Origin: JACJYM01 sp965230495
Lineage (GTDB): Bacteria; Bacteroidota; Bacteroidia; Chitinophagales; Saprospiraceae
Direction: 5' to 3'
DNA length: 64,000 nucleotides
NCBI GenBank assembly: GCA_965230495.1
Contig: OZ246004.1
Span: forward strand, 1,984,001-2,048,000
In this document: positions 45,895-54,436 of the stretch, piece after piece
How positions within the stretch are numbered: the first letter of the stretch is position 1
Layout: the number at the start of each line of letters is the position of its first letter
The notes under the pieces: model-generated
The model's input: only the letters and a program-made list of their open reading frames with translations
Database searches by the model: none
What the model was told of the DNA's origin: nothing
Translations under genes and position numbers: made by a program

Positions 45895-47379
45895 TTAATT
45901 TCTTCTACTGTAGTTAGGTGACTCTTTCGTAATAGTAATATTATGAGGGTGGCTCTCCGCTACTCCAGCACTACTAATTCTTACCATTCTTGCGTATTTC
46001 ATATTGGCTACAGAATTTGCTCCACAATACCCCATACTAGCTCGTAACCCTCCAATATACTGAATCATTACTTCTGATACTGTTCCTTTATAAGGCACTC
46101 TACCTTCAATACCCTCAGGCACTAATTTTTTAACATCATCTTCTACATCTTGAAAATATCTATCCTTCGAACCTATTTCCATAGCTCCCAAAGATCCCAT
46201 ACCTCTATATACTTTAAATTTTCTTCCCTGATAAATAATTGCTTCGCCGGGAGATTCTTCTGTTCCTGCAAATATAGATCCACCCATTATAGTGCTTGCT
46301 CCTCCTACCAGTGCTTTAGCTATGTCTCCGGTATACCTAATTCCTCCATCTCCAATAATTGGGACACCAGTTTTTTCTAGTGCTTTTGCTGCCCCCATAA
46401 TAGCACTTAACTGAGGAACCCCTACCCCTGCTACTACTCGAGTAGTACAAATACTACCTGGGCCCACACCTACTTTTACAGCATTACAACCCGCATCCAC
46501 CAAAGCCAATGCTCCTTCACCTGTAGCCACATTACCTCCGATGACCTGAAGATCTTTATACTTTGCTTTCACTCTTCTAACTGCATCAAGTACACCTTTT
46601 GAGTGCCCATGGGCAGTATCTAATGTAATGGCATCTACCCCGACTTCGACCAAAGCTTCCACTCTGTCCATCATATCGTTAGTAACTCCAACGGCTCCTC
46701 CTACCATTAATCTTCCATGATTATCCTTTGATGACAATGGATAATTCTGCACCTTAAGGATATCTTTATAAGTTATCAAGCCTACCAGCATTCCACTATT
46801 ATTGACCACCGGAAGCTTTTCGATCTTGTATTGTTGTAAGATATGTCTGCCTTCTTCCAATGTAGTCCCTTCTGGAGCAGTAATAAGATTTTCTGATGTC
46901 ATTACTTCCCTTACCGGTTTATCAAGATTATGCTCAAATCGCAAGTCTCTGTTAGTCAGTATTCCAATTAGATTTTTTGCCTCGTTAACAATAGGAATTC
47001 CTCCTATTCTGTGTGTCCTCATAAGACTCAAAGCATCACCTACTACCGCATCTTCTTTTAAAGTTACCGGATCTAATATCATTCCGCTCTCCGACCTCTT
47101 CACCTTACGCACATGACTAGCCTGGGCTTCGATGGGCATATTTTTGTGAATAATCCCAATGCCCCCTTCCCTTGCCACAGCAATGGCCATCTTGTACTCG
47201 GTTACAGTATCCATCGCAGCTGATACTATTGGCACATTGATCCTTAAATCAGTAGTAAATTGTGTACTAATATCAACTTCTCGAGGTAAAACCTCAGAAT
47301 ATGCTGGTATTAGTAAAACATCGTCAAATGTAAGTGCTTCAGGAATAAAGCTTGTGTCGAGATATTTATTTGTTTCCAT
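45895..47379 (-). CDS. guaB: IMP dehydrogenase
   Basis: 494 residues from the ATG at 47379; a TTG at 47385 lies inside the promoter element and is rejected. It makes XMP from IMP, the rate-limiting step to GMP. FDDVLLIPAYS opens the barrel, a CBS pair covers about 103-215, GGNVATGEGA and GVGPGSICTTR carry the active-site cysteine (about residue 311), and the flap is GSKDRYFQ. The ATG lies only three bases after the -7 box, so the message may be leaderless. Confidence 0.96.
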   Translation of the reverse strand: METNKYLDTSFIPEALTFDDVLLIPAYSEVLPREVDISTQFTTDLRINVPIVSAAMDTVTEYKMAIAVAREGGIGIIHKNMPIEAQASHVRKVKRSESGMILDPVTLKEDAVVGDALSLMRTHRIGGIPIVNEAKNLIGILTNRDLRFEHNLDKPVREVMTSENLITAPEGTTLEEGRHILQQYKIEKLPVVNNSGMLVGLITYKDILKVQNYPLSSKDNHGRLMVGGAVGVTNDMMDRVEALVEVGVDAITLDTAHGHSKGVLDAVRRVKAKYKDLQVIGGNVATGEGALALVDAGCNAVKVGVGPGSICTTRVVAGVGVPQLSAIMGAAKALEKTGVPIIGDGGIRYTGDIAKALVGGASTIMGGSIFAGTEESPGEAIIYQGRKFKVYRGMGSLGAMEIGSKDRYFQDVEDDVKKLVPEGIEGRVPYKGTVSEVMIQYIGGLRASMGYCGANSVANMKYARMVRISSAGVAESHPHNITITKESPNYSRRN

Positions 47380-47382
47380 TTG

Positions 47383-47415
47383 CAAAGATATACACTAACT
47401 AATTTTCTAAACAAG
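47383..47415 (-). promoter_or_regulatory. Complete Bacteroidota promoter for guaB
   Basis: On the minus strand, CTTG (47415-47412) is followed after 21 bases by TATCTTTG (47390-47383), an exact TAnnTTTG. The guaB ATG begins at 47379, three bases further, so transcription would start on or just after the start codon. Confidence 0.7.
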
Positions 47416-47468
47416 TATTCTATTATATTTTTTTATTAATTGCATTTTTACAATTCAAAAAATAATAA

Positions 47469-47915
47469 ATGTTAAGTATACATAGTGACGAGTATTTTAT
47501 GAAGCAAGCTCTCAAAGAAGCCGAAAAAGCTTATCAACAAGATGAGGTTCCCGTGGGTGCTGTAGTCGTATGTAATAAACAAATAATAGCCCGATCGCAT
47601 AACCAAACACAACTTTTAAACGATGTAACCGCTCATGCAGAAATAATAGCAATTACCTCCGCTTCCAATTTTCTAGGAGCTAAATATCTAAATGATTGTA
47701 CCCTATATGTAACTCTAGAGCCATGTATTATGTGTGCGGGAGCTTTATATTGGTCACAGATAGGAAAAGTGGTATATGGAGCTGCTGACGAAAAAAGAGG
47801 TTTTATGAAATATGGTAAAGACCTTCTACATCCTAAGACCAAATTAGCTTATGGTATGTTTTCTGAAGAATGTGAAGCTTTACTCAAGAAATATTTTAAG
47901 AAGAAAAGAAAATAA
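47469..47915 (+). CDS. tadA: tRNA-specific adenosine deaminase
   Basis: 148 residues. It converts A34 to inosine in tRNA-Arg(ACG). The zinc site is H56-A-E58 and PCIMC at 85-89 (C86, C89), with the TadA-type VPVGAVVV at the N-terminus and LLKKYFKKKR at the end. Length fits the bacterial enzyme. It is divergent from guaB and followed by the first copy of the repeat that flanks the DUF559 gene. Confidence 0.95.
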   Translation: MLSIHSDEYFMKQALKEAEKAYQQDEVPVGAVVVCNKQIIARSHNQTQLLNDVTAHAEIIAITSASNFLGAKYLNDCTLYVTLEPCIMCAGALYWSQIGKVVYGAADEKRGFMKYGKDLLHPKTKLAYGMFSEECEALLKKYFKKKRK

Positions 47916-47930
47916 CCAATCAGTTTTTTG

Positions 47931-48018
47931 GTTCTTGAAATTCTATTCTCCCTTTTAAGGGAGATGTCCTAAGGGCAGAGGGTTAAAACCCATCCAACCT
48001 TCCCTTAAAAGGGAAGGA
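47931..48018 (+). repeat. Direct repeat, left copy, with palindromic core
   Basis: It starts GTTCTTGAAATTCTATTCTC and shares about 52 bases with the copy at 48499 (three substitutions and a short indel region). It holds a 7-base stem palindrome, CTCCCTT-TT-AAGGGAG, and ends with a second, perfect 9-base stem, CCTTCCCTT-AA-AAGGGAAGG. The whole is not coding. Confidence 0.8.
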
Positions 48019-48086
48019 GCTCATACAGTGTTCCAAATCGTCTCATTTGTAGAAAAGCAAGAGTTATATCACTAAATCTTTAATCC

Positions 48087-48470
48087 ATGAATTACATAAC
48101 CGCTCTAAGGTTTGCGAGAGAGAATAGAAGGCATCCAACCTATGCTGAAGCCATATTTTGGAGAATGGTAAGAAATAAAAAATTACTTGGTCTAAAATTT
48201 AATCGTCAATTTATATTCGAATACAAGCTCATTCCTACAAACTCCAAAAAATACTTTATTGTAGATTTTTACTGCCATAAACTAAATCTGGTTATAGAAT
48301 TAGATGGTCAAATTCATGACTATCAACCTCATTATGATCAAAATAGAGAAAGTATTTTGCAAGGTATGGGTTTGAAAATATTAAGATTTAGAAATGAGGA
48401 TATACTTGATAATTGGTCAAAGATCGAAAGCACAATTGCAAAGGAACTCAATCTATTAGGGGCATCTTAA
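48087..48470 (+). CDS. DUF559 family endonuclease-like protein
   Basis: 127 residues. PF04480 proteins are Vsr-like nucleases of the PD-(D/E)XK type. The opening ARENRRHPTYAEAIFWRMVR, KFNRQFIFEYKLI and FIVDFYCHKLNLVIELDGQIHDYQ, with the last segment's D and E-L-D-G acidic core, and then LKILRFRNEDIL, are all typical and intact. Family members are often carried as stand-alone single genes of unknown role. No methylase or restriction partner is adjacent. It is bracketed by direct repeats on both sides (47931-48018 and 48499-48600). Confidence 0.85.
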   Translation: MNYITALRFARENRRHPTYAEAIFWRMVRNKKLLGLKFNRQFIFEYKLIPTNSKKYFIVDFYCHKLNLVIELDGQIHDYQPHYDQNRESILQGMGLKILRFRNEDILDNWSKIESTIAKELNLLGAS

Positions 48471-48498
48471 CCAACCCTAACCTTTACATAAACAGTAA

Positions 48499-48600
48499 GT
48501 TCTTGAAATTCTATTCTCCTTTTTAAGGGAGATGCCGAAGGACAGAGGGTGCTTACATGTACTTGAATTCAACACATCCCGACCTTCCCTTTGCAGGTGC
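48499..48600 (+). repeat. Direct repeat, right copy, with palindromic core
   Basis: It begins GTTCTTGAAATTCTATTCTC as in the left copy, with the same CTCC-TTTTT-AAGGGAG stem region, then diverges and recovers similarity at ACCTTCCCTTTGCAGG. The second palindrome of the left copy is degraded here. Confidence 0.72.
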
Positions 48601-48671
48601 CTATCTGGAATTTTTACTTTCGGAAAGTTTCTTTACTTATTTCGCTATGTAACATTTAAAAAATTAATAGA

Positions 48672-48706
48672 TAAAAAAAAAGCCGGTGATAAAAATCACC
48701 GGCTTG
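48672..48706 (-). terminator. Intrinsic terminator of the redoxin/SprB-repeat gene
   Basis: Read on the minus strand, AAGCCGGTGAT pairs with ATCACCGGCTT over 11 bases around a short T-rich loop and is followed by eight Ts. It lies 22 bases after the stop of the 1053-residue gene. Confidence 0.9.
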
Positions 48707-48728
48707 ATAAACTTTCGAATTAAATTAG

Positions 48729-51700
48729 TTATTTAACTAGAATTACTTTTTTGGAAGCTACTCCTCTATCAGAAATGATATTCACAAAATAGATACCACT
48801 AGGATTATTAGATAGATCTATTCTAATCTCCATATCCTTATCATTGATTCTCATAGATTCAATATTACTACCGTAAATATCTGTCACATTTAATCTTCCT
48901 TCTAATGTTTCTTCTAACTCTATGTCGACCAAAATATCGCCAACTGTTGGGTTCGGATAAACCTCAAACGATTGTAATATAGAGATATCACCTACAGAGG
49001 ATACTGATTTAACTACATAAGGCCCAAACTCTCTCGAGCATCCATTATCATCAGTAACAACTACCGAATATTCACCAGCTTCAAGACCTTCAACAGTAGA
49101 TCCTGTCATACCATTACTCCATTCAAACGTTAAATCTCCCGTACCACCAGAAATATCAACAGTAATACTACCAGCAGCTTCGTCCATTGGGGTGTCCGTA
49201 ATATCAACTCCATTCTCTACTATATCAACTGGCTCTGTAATAGTCACTGTCCCGTTCTTAACACTTCCAAAGGCATCAGAAACCTCTACATAATATTCTC
49301 CAGGTGCCAATCCATCCACGCTTGGTTGGTCAGAAATTACTCCAGAAGCATCTGTCCATAAGTACATATAGTCCGGCAATCCACCTGATACGTCTACAGA
49401 AGCAGTACCGTTATTCTCACCATAGCAACTGATATTAGAATAAGAAGCATTTACTAACAGAACTGAAACAAACTGTACATCCTCGCATTTAGTATCTTCT
49501 CCACAATCGTTAGTGATCGTCAAACAAATATTATATACGCCTGTCTCACCTAAGTCCACTGTTGGGTTTTCCTCTGTACTAGTCATTCCATTACCGAAGT
49601 CCCAACTAAACATTGATGGTTCTCCATCTGATGTAGACATTAGCGCCAAAGAGCCTGCCTCTAAATCACTATCAAATCCAGCGATAGGATCAACTATAAT
49701 CTCGTCTACGCTGTATTCTATTTCTGTGGTACAACCATTGTCTTTATTCTCAACAACTAAAGTGTAAACTCCCGGATTAGTAACTGTTACATTTAGTTCA
49801 TCACTAGCAATCATCTCCCCCTGATCATCATTCCAACTTATGTTATAGTCTCCATTTTCTCCATCTAATTCTGCTGACAATTCTACTTCTTCAACTACAC
49901 AAGTAAGATTATCATTTGGATTAGCTGAAACTTGTGGTAAATCGTCAGAAACTGAAACAGTTGACTCCGCTGTTGCTTCACAACCATTCATTCCAGTTAC
50001 TTTCGCTGTAAATGAGCCAGCTGTAGATACCATTGCACAGTCTCCTTCAACATCTCCTCCAGGAAGTTGCCAAACTACTGTAAGCCCTTCTTCTACGTCT
50101 GCACATATCTGTACTTCGGTTGTAGTACAAGTCAATACTGCATCTGTCACAGAAATCGAAGGCTCTTCTACATTTTCTTCCACCATTACAGAAGACTCCA
50201 TCACACAACCATTTGCATTATTAGTCACCTTTAATACATAGGTACCTGTAGCACTAACAGTTGCCATCAATTCATCACTACCTGATTCTATCGTACCATC
50301 AGACGTTGTCCACTCATATGTAAAGTCGTCTCCTTCACTACTTCCCGATCCATCTACCATTACTTCAGTTGTCGCACAAGTCAACATTTCAGATACTGCT
50401 GACATAGCTACCGGAGCAACTTCATCCGCCATTACAGTAACTTCCGCAGTCTCGCCACAGTCTGTTGCTGTATTATAAACTTCTATTACATAAGTACCAG
50501 GCATATCGACCATTGCATCCTTCTGATCAGCTCCAGATACTATATTTCCATCCATTGTTGTCCAAGAATATGTAATATCACCACCTTCATCAGATCCTTC
50601 TCCAGAAACAGTAACCTCTGTCACGGCACATGTTATATCCTCATTAGCCGAAGCCATAGCTGTTGGACCACCTACAGATTCTATCGTAAATTCTCCATTA
50701 ATCAGACAACTATTAAAATCAGATACTGTATAGTAGTATGTACCACTAGCCAATCCATCAAAATCTCCACTACTATTGAAACCGATTCCATCTACTTCAT
50801 AAGTATAAGGGAAAGTACCTCCAAATGTCACGAAAGAAACTGATCCATTTTGATTTCCACAACTCTCATCAACCGGATAAGTTTCAGTATCATAGAACAA
50901 AGGACCTTCTACCTCTTGCGTTTCTATTAGTTCACATCCCTGTGCGTCAGTAGCAGTAACTGTATAGAATCCAGGAGAGAGATTTTGAATAGTCTCACCG
51001 TATTCTCCAGTACTCCACTCATACTCTATTCCACCATTTCCTCCTGAACCAGCGGCCGTCAAACTACCATTATCATCTCCAAAACATAATACATCCTGAA
51101 TATCTGAAATCGCTAGTTCAAATGGTTGTCCTGAACTTGGGCCCTGCACATAATATTCTTCTTCATAAAAATATCCATTATTATCTGTCAATGTACAATA
51201 ATAATATCCCTCAGAAATATCATAAATACTCTCATCATAAGAGCCATTACTCCATTCCCATGACACATTGCCTTGTCCTCCAGTTGTACTTTGCTCTATT
51301 TGTCCTTCACCCGCACAAATGGCATCTGTGATAGCTCCATTTCCAGCCAAAGCAAATGAGTTAAATAACCAATTCTCCCATGTACTTACTGGAGCCTGCC
51401 CTACTTCCCATACCGTTTTATTTGTTGCAGAAACTGCATACAAAGTTGGAAAATAACCAATCTGATAATCGTTATACACTTCATTGGTTTGTAAATCAAT
51501 AATAGGATATCCTGTCCCTGACACCCAATCTCCTTGAGTACCTCCTACGCAACCACCTGAACCATACAGACATGCTGTATTCGTATCAGTATCCGCTTCT
51601 ATAAAAAATACCATAATCTCATCAGAGCCATCAGGACCATATTCTTCCCATAAAGTTTCAAGATTCCCGGTATTATGATATGTCCAACAAGGACCACACC

Positions 51701-51890
51701 ATGTTGCCGAAAAATCCAATACAACGTGTTTACCCTGATCCAGATAATCTGAATACAATGAATGCGTATTGCCATCCAAATCCGTCAAAGTCCAATCCGG
51801 AGCTATTGACCCATCTGGTAATTGGGCTTGCAAGTTGTTGATTAAAAACAATGCCGAGAAAAACATTGTCAAACGTAAAAGTTTTTTCAT
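48729..51890 (-). CDS. Secreted redoxin-domain protein with tandem Ig/SprB-like repeats and T9SS sorting domain
   Basis: 1053 residues. A signal peptide covers 1-22. A thioredoxin/redoxin domain at about 25-180 carries WCGPC at 64-68. Then come SprB-like repeats (VLCFGDDNGSLTAAGSGG..., FYTVTATDAQGCE) and about four tandem ~85-residue beta-sandwich units, each opening LTC and closing at a GC or DC (likely one disulphide per unit). A PKD-like segment (FSWDFGNGMTSTEENPTV), another SprB repeat and a C-terminal sorting domain (VYPNPTVGDILVDIELEE) follow. The role is probably extracellular adhesion or protein folding. Confidence 0.83.
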   Translation of the reverse strand: MKKLLRLTMFFSALFLINNLQAQLPDGSIAPDWTLTDLDGNTHSLYSDYLDQGKHVVLDFSATWCGPCWTYHNTGNLETLWEEYGPDGSDEIMVFFIEADTDTNTACLYGSGGCVGGTQGDWVSGTGYPIIDLQTNEVYNDYQIGYFPTLYAVSATNKTVWEVGQAPVSTWENWLFNSFALAGNGAITDAICAGEGQIEQSTTGGQGNVSWEWSNGSYDESIYDISEGYYYCTLTDNNGYFYEEEYYVQGPSSGQPFELAISDIQDVLCFGDDNGSLTAAGSGGNGGIEYEWSTGEYGETIQNLSPGFYTVTATDAQGCELIETQEVEGPLFYDTETYPVDESCGNQNGSVSFVTFGGTFPYTYEVDGIGFNSSGDFDGLASGTYYYTVSDFNSCLINGEFTIESVGGPTAMASANEDITCAVTEVTVSGEGSDEGGDITYSWTTMDGNIVSGADQKDAMVDMPGTYVIEVYNTATDCGETAEVTVMADEVAPVAMSAVSEMLTCATTEVMVDGSGSSEGDDFTYEWTTSDGTIESGSDELMATVSATGTYVLKVTNNANGCVMESSVMVEENVEEPSISVTDAVLTCTTTEVQICADVEEGLTVVWQLPGGDVEGDCAMVSTAGSFTAKVTGMNGCEATAESTVSVSDDLPQVSANPNDNLTCVVEEVELSAELDGENGDYNISWNDDQGEMIASDELNVTVTNPGVYTLVVENKDNGCTTEIEYSVDEIIVDPIAGFDSDLEAGSLALMSTSDGEPSMFSWDFGNGMTSTEENPTVDLGETGVYNICLTITNDCGEDTKCEDVQFVSVLLVNASYSNISCYGENNGTASVDVSGGLPDYMYLWTDASGVISDQPSVDGLAPGEYYVEVSDAFGSVKNGTVTITEPVDIVENGVDITDTPMDEAAGSITVDISGGTGDLTFEWSNGMTGSTVEGLEAGEYSVVVTDDNGCSREFGPYVVKSVSSVGDISILQSFEVYPNPTVGDILVDIELEETLEGRLNVTDIYGSNIESMRINDKDMEIRIDLSNNPSGIYFVNIISDRGVASKKVILVK

Positions 51891-52352
51891 CTGTATAAAT
51901 TTAAGTTTTTCATAATTTTAGGCAATAGCAGGTTCGTTCTTATATAGGTTTTTACTACATAAAAATAACACCTCTACATTCTAAATCTTAGTTGAAATTG
52001 GTTAGTTACTCTATTAACGAGAGCCAAGTTAACAAAATAGATGAAATTATATAAGGGATAAGGCTTAATTTTTAGAATAGCATTTGGGAAATACTGCAAC
52101 AAACATACATTCCCATTACACAATGCTATACTAATAAGACAATTTTATTTGGAGATTGTCTTTCTATTGGATAAAAATTTTGATTGACCACGTATTCGAA
52201 ATTGGTTTTAAGATAATCTTCGGTTAAACCTTTTATCCTTTACGGTTAATCTTCTTTATTAGCCAAAATCAAAAAACACCAGATTTGTTCTTTTAAAAGT
52301 CTTTCCCTTCAAATTATCACAAAAATAAGACAGAACAAATCCAATCATCTAA
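51891..52352. other. 462-base AT-rich intergenic region
   Basis: It lies between two minus-strand genes. I find no open frame, RNA gene or clear terminator. Imperfect repeats of a TTAATCTTC/GGTTAA type occur near 52210-52260. A minus-strand TATTTTG (one base short of the -7 consensus) lies near 52037-52043 and could be a weak promoter for the 1053-residue gene. Confidence 0.4.
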
Positions 52353-54413
52353 CTATTCCTCCTTCAAATCAACTTCAATCACATCGCTTATCCAAGCTCG
52401 TGTTTGTTGTTCATAATGTGGTTTCAATTTATAGAAAACCTTTTCCTTACCATCAACATTGTCGGACAACTCAGATAAAGGCCACTTAACATTACGATAC
52501 TTCGACATCTTATCAACCGAATATCCCTTATAAACCGTTACTGATTTCAATTTATCAGGATAAGTGGACTCCCAACTCAGATTAATTTCATCATCGTTAT
52601 TCTGATACTTAATTTGAAGGGAGTTATCAAAGTTAATTTTGGCTTTAACCACTTCTAATTTTTTGTACGGAGCCGGTTTTGATTTTAAAAGAACATCATC
52701 TATAGCAACCAAGGTATAGGCATATGTTTTCCCATATTCCACCATTATATCCAGATACGGTTCTTTAACAGCAATAGAATCCAACTCTGCTATCAATTCC
52801 CAATTTGCTCCTTCTACAAATTCTCTCTTAAACAACTGATGAATGATCACATCGTTACTATTACTTGCGACAAGATTAACCTCTATCGTATCACCTAATT
52901 GATTTAACTTCATTATTCCGGGAGTTGTCGGAGGTAATATATCCGGTTTTTCAAGTTTAATAAGCTCCGAAAAATCCGATCTATTATTTCTGTCATCAAC
53001 AGCTTGTATTCTATAGAAAACATTTTTGGTGTCAAACTTCAAATCGATGGTATCCAAATAAATGGTATCCAAAAACGGAGTGGCATTTAAAAGTCCCAGT
53101 TCTTCATTCTCAAAATTGCCACGAAATACTTTGTATCCCCATAGGTCATCTTCTTGATTCTTTTCCCACTTAATTTCTATTCTACCCAAAGTGTCAATCT
53201 GAGCAGATAAAATTATGGGTGTGACTGGAGCAATGGTATCCATACCCATAACAAACACAGGCATACTCGAAGCCGGTTCACCCATTTTGGGAATCGCATC
53301 TATTCTAAAATGATTGGTCTCATCCTCCATTCTATATCTAACTGACGATTCCGCAGCTACAGGCAAAGAGTCCATAACGACAGACCAATCTCCTTCAAGG
53401 CTATCCGCTCTTAAGAGAGAAAAACGATCTACCAAATGCAAAAACTCCTGAGGCATTCTCCATTCGATAAGTGCATCATTATTGTCCATTTGATCGGCAT
53501 GAAAAATCATAGGTGATGTCCTGATCTCATCGTAGCCATATCCTGATAAGGGAGAACTCAATCTACTCATGTCACCAAAATAGTCCATACAGCGTACACG
53601 ATAATAATAGGTTTTATAATTCTGCTCTAGTGAATCCGTTTTCCTAATAAAATTAATGATAGGTTCCTCATCAACATCATACGAATTAACTGAAGGAACA
53701 CTATCTAATCTGGTATAATTAATCCCATCTTCAGATTTTTCTAAAAAATAGCCGTAATAAGAGCTCCTATTTACATGCGTAATCCATTCGATTTTGACCA
53801 TATGATCAGACCACTCGGCTTTCAATTCAGGCTTAGCGAACACAGTATTTTCTGAAGAATTGAGTCCAAAAATAAAAGGTTCGCTATTCAATGTATAAAC
53901 TTTATATTCATACTTACCCTCAGATACTTTCTCATCTTTGAACCCCAGAGCAGCCATTTCGGTCAACTTAAAATCATAGGTCACCATATAGGACAAAAGA
54001 CCTAATTTGAATGATTCTATAGTCTTAGCATCTTTTGATTCCAACATCGAGAACAATCCATCATATTTATCATGGGCATTCTCGTCGTATATGAAATCCA
54101 TCACTCCAGCATAGAAATTAGAATAAAACGAAGCTCCCAAAAGGTTAATAACTCGTTCAAAATCCCCTTGAGAAGCCACTTTCACTTTTTGACTATTGAC
54201 TAATGTCCTCGAACCCTCCGGACTCACAGCATATTTTTCAACTGTATAACCCGAATTAATGGCCTTCTTCCATTCCTCCGGTGATCGCGGTTCCCATCTT
54301 AAAAAGACATCTCCATCCTTCACTTTCTGTGTTTGATAATTAGGAACAACCCTCTGTGCAAAGACTGAAGAAAATACACCTAAGAAAAATATAATCAGAT
54401 ATCTTCTTTTCAT
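52353..54413 (-). CDS. Exported fibronectin type III repeat protein
   Basis: 686 residues from the ATG at 54413 (MKRRYLIIFFLGVFSSVFAQ is the signal peptide); the longer frame from 54458 overlaps the upstream gene and is disfavoured. Several Fn3-type modules follow, recognised by the repeated ...LEWxxxxxxxLxxYxVYRG / FYRIxAVDDxxNRSxxS pattern (for instance VKIEWITHVNRSSYYGYFLEKS; KVFRGNFENEELGLLNATPFLD; FYRIQAVDDRNNRSDFS). There is no T9SS sorting domain, and it ends in VIEVDLKEE. It appears linked to the 1154-residue gene directly upstream (23-base gap). Confidence 0.78.
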   Translation of the reverse strand: MKRRYLIIFFLGVFSSVFAQRVVPNYQTQKVKDGDVFLRWEPRSPEEWKKAINSGYTVEKYAVSPEGSRTLVNSQKVKVASQGDFERVINLLGASFYSNFYAGVMDFIYDENAHDKYDGLFSMLESKDAKTIESFKLGLLSYMVTYDFKLTEMAALGFKDEKVSEGKYEYKVYTLNSEPFIFGLNSSENTVFAKPELKAEWSDHMVKIEWITHVNRSSYYGYFLEKSEDGINYTRLDSVPSVNSYDVDEEPIINFIRKTDSLEQNYKTYYYRVRCMDYFGDMSRLSSPLSGYGYDEIRTSPMIFHADQMDNNDALIEWRMPQEFLHLVDRFSLLRADSLEGDWSVVMDSLPVAAESSVRYRMEDETNHFRIDAIPKMGEPASSMPVFVMGMDTIAPVTPIILSAQIDTLGRIEIKWEKNQEDDLWGYKVFRGNFENEELGLLNATPFLDTIYLDTIDLKFDTKNVFYRIQAVDDRNNRSDFSELIKLEKPDILPPTTPGIMKLNQLGDTIEVNLVASNSNDVIIHQLFKREFVEGANWELIAELDSIAVKEPYLDIMVEYGKTYAYTLVAIDDVLLKSKPAPYKKLEVVKAKINFDNSLQIKYQNNDDEINLSWESTYPDKLKSVTVYKGYSVDKMSKYRNVKWPLSELSDNVDGKEKVFYKLKPHYEQQTRAWISDVIEVDLKEE

Positions 54414-54436
54414 TTTTGTTAGATTTTCAATTCTAT

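Noticed and set aside
47385..47387. TTG as guaB start
   Set aside because: It lies within the -7 promoter element, and GuaB homology fits the ATG at 47379.
48532..48723. 63-codon plus-strand frame after the right repeat
   Set aside because: It runs through the repeat and a terminator hairpin and has no coding character.
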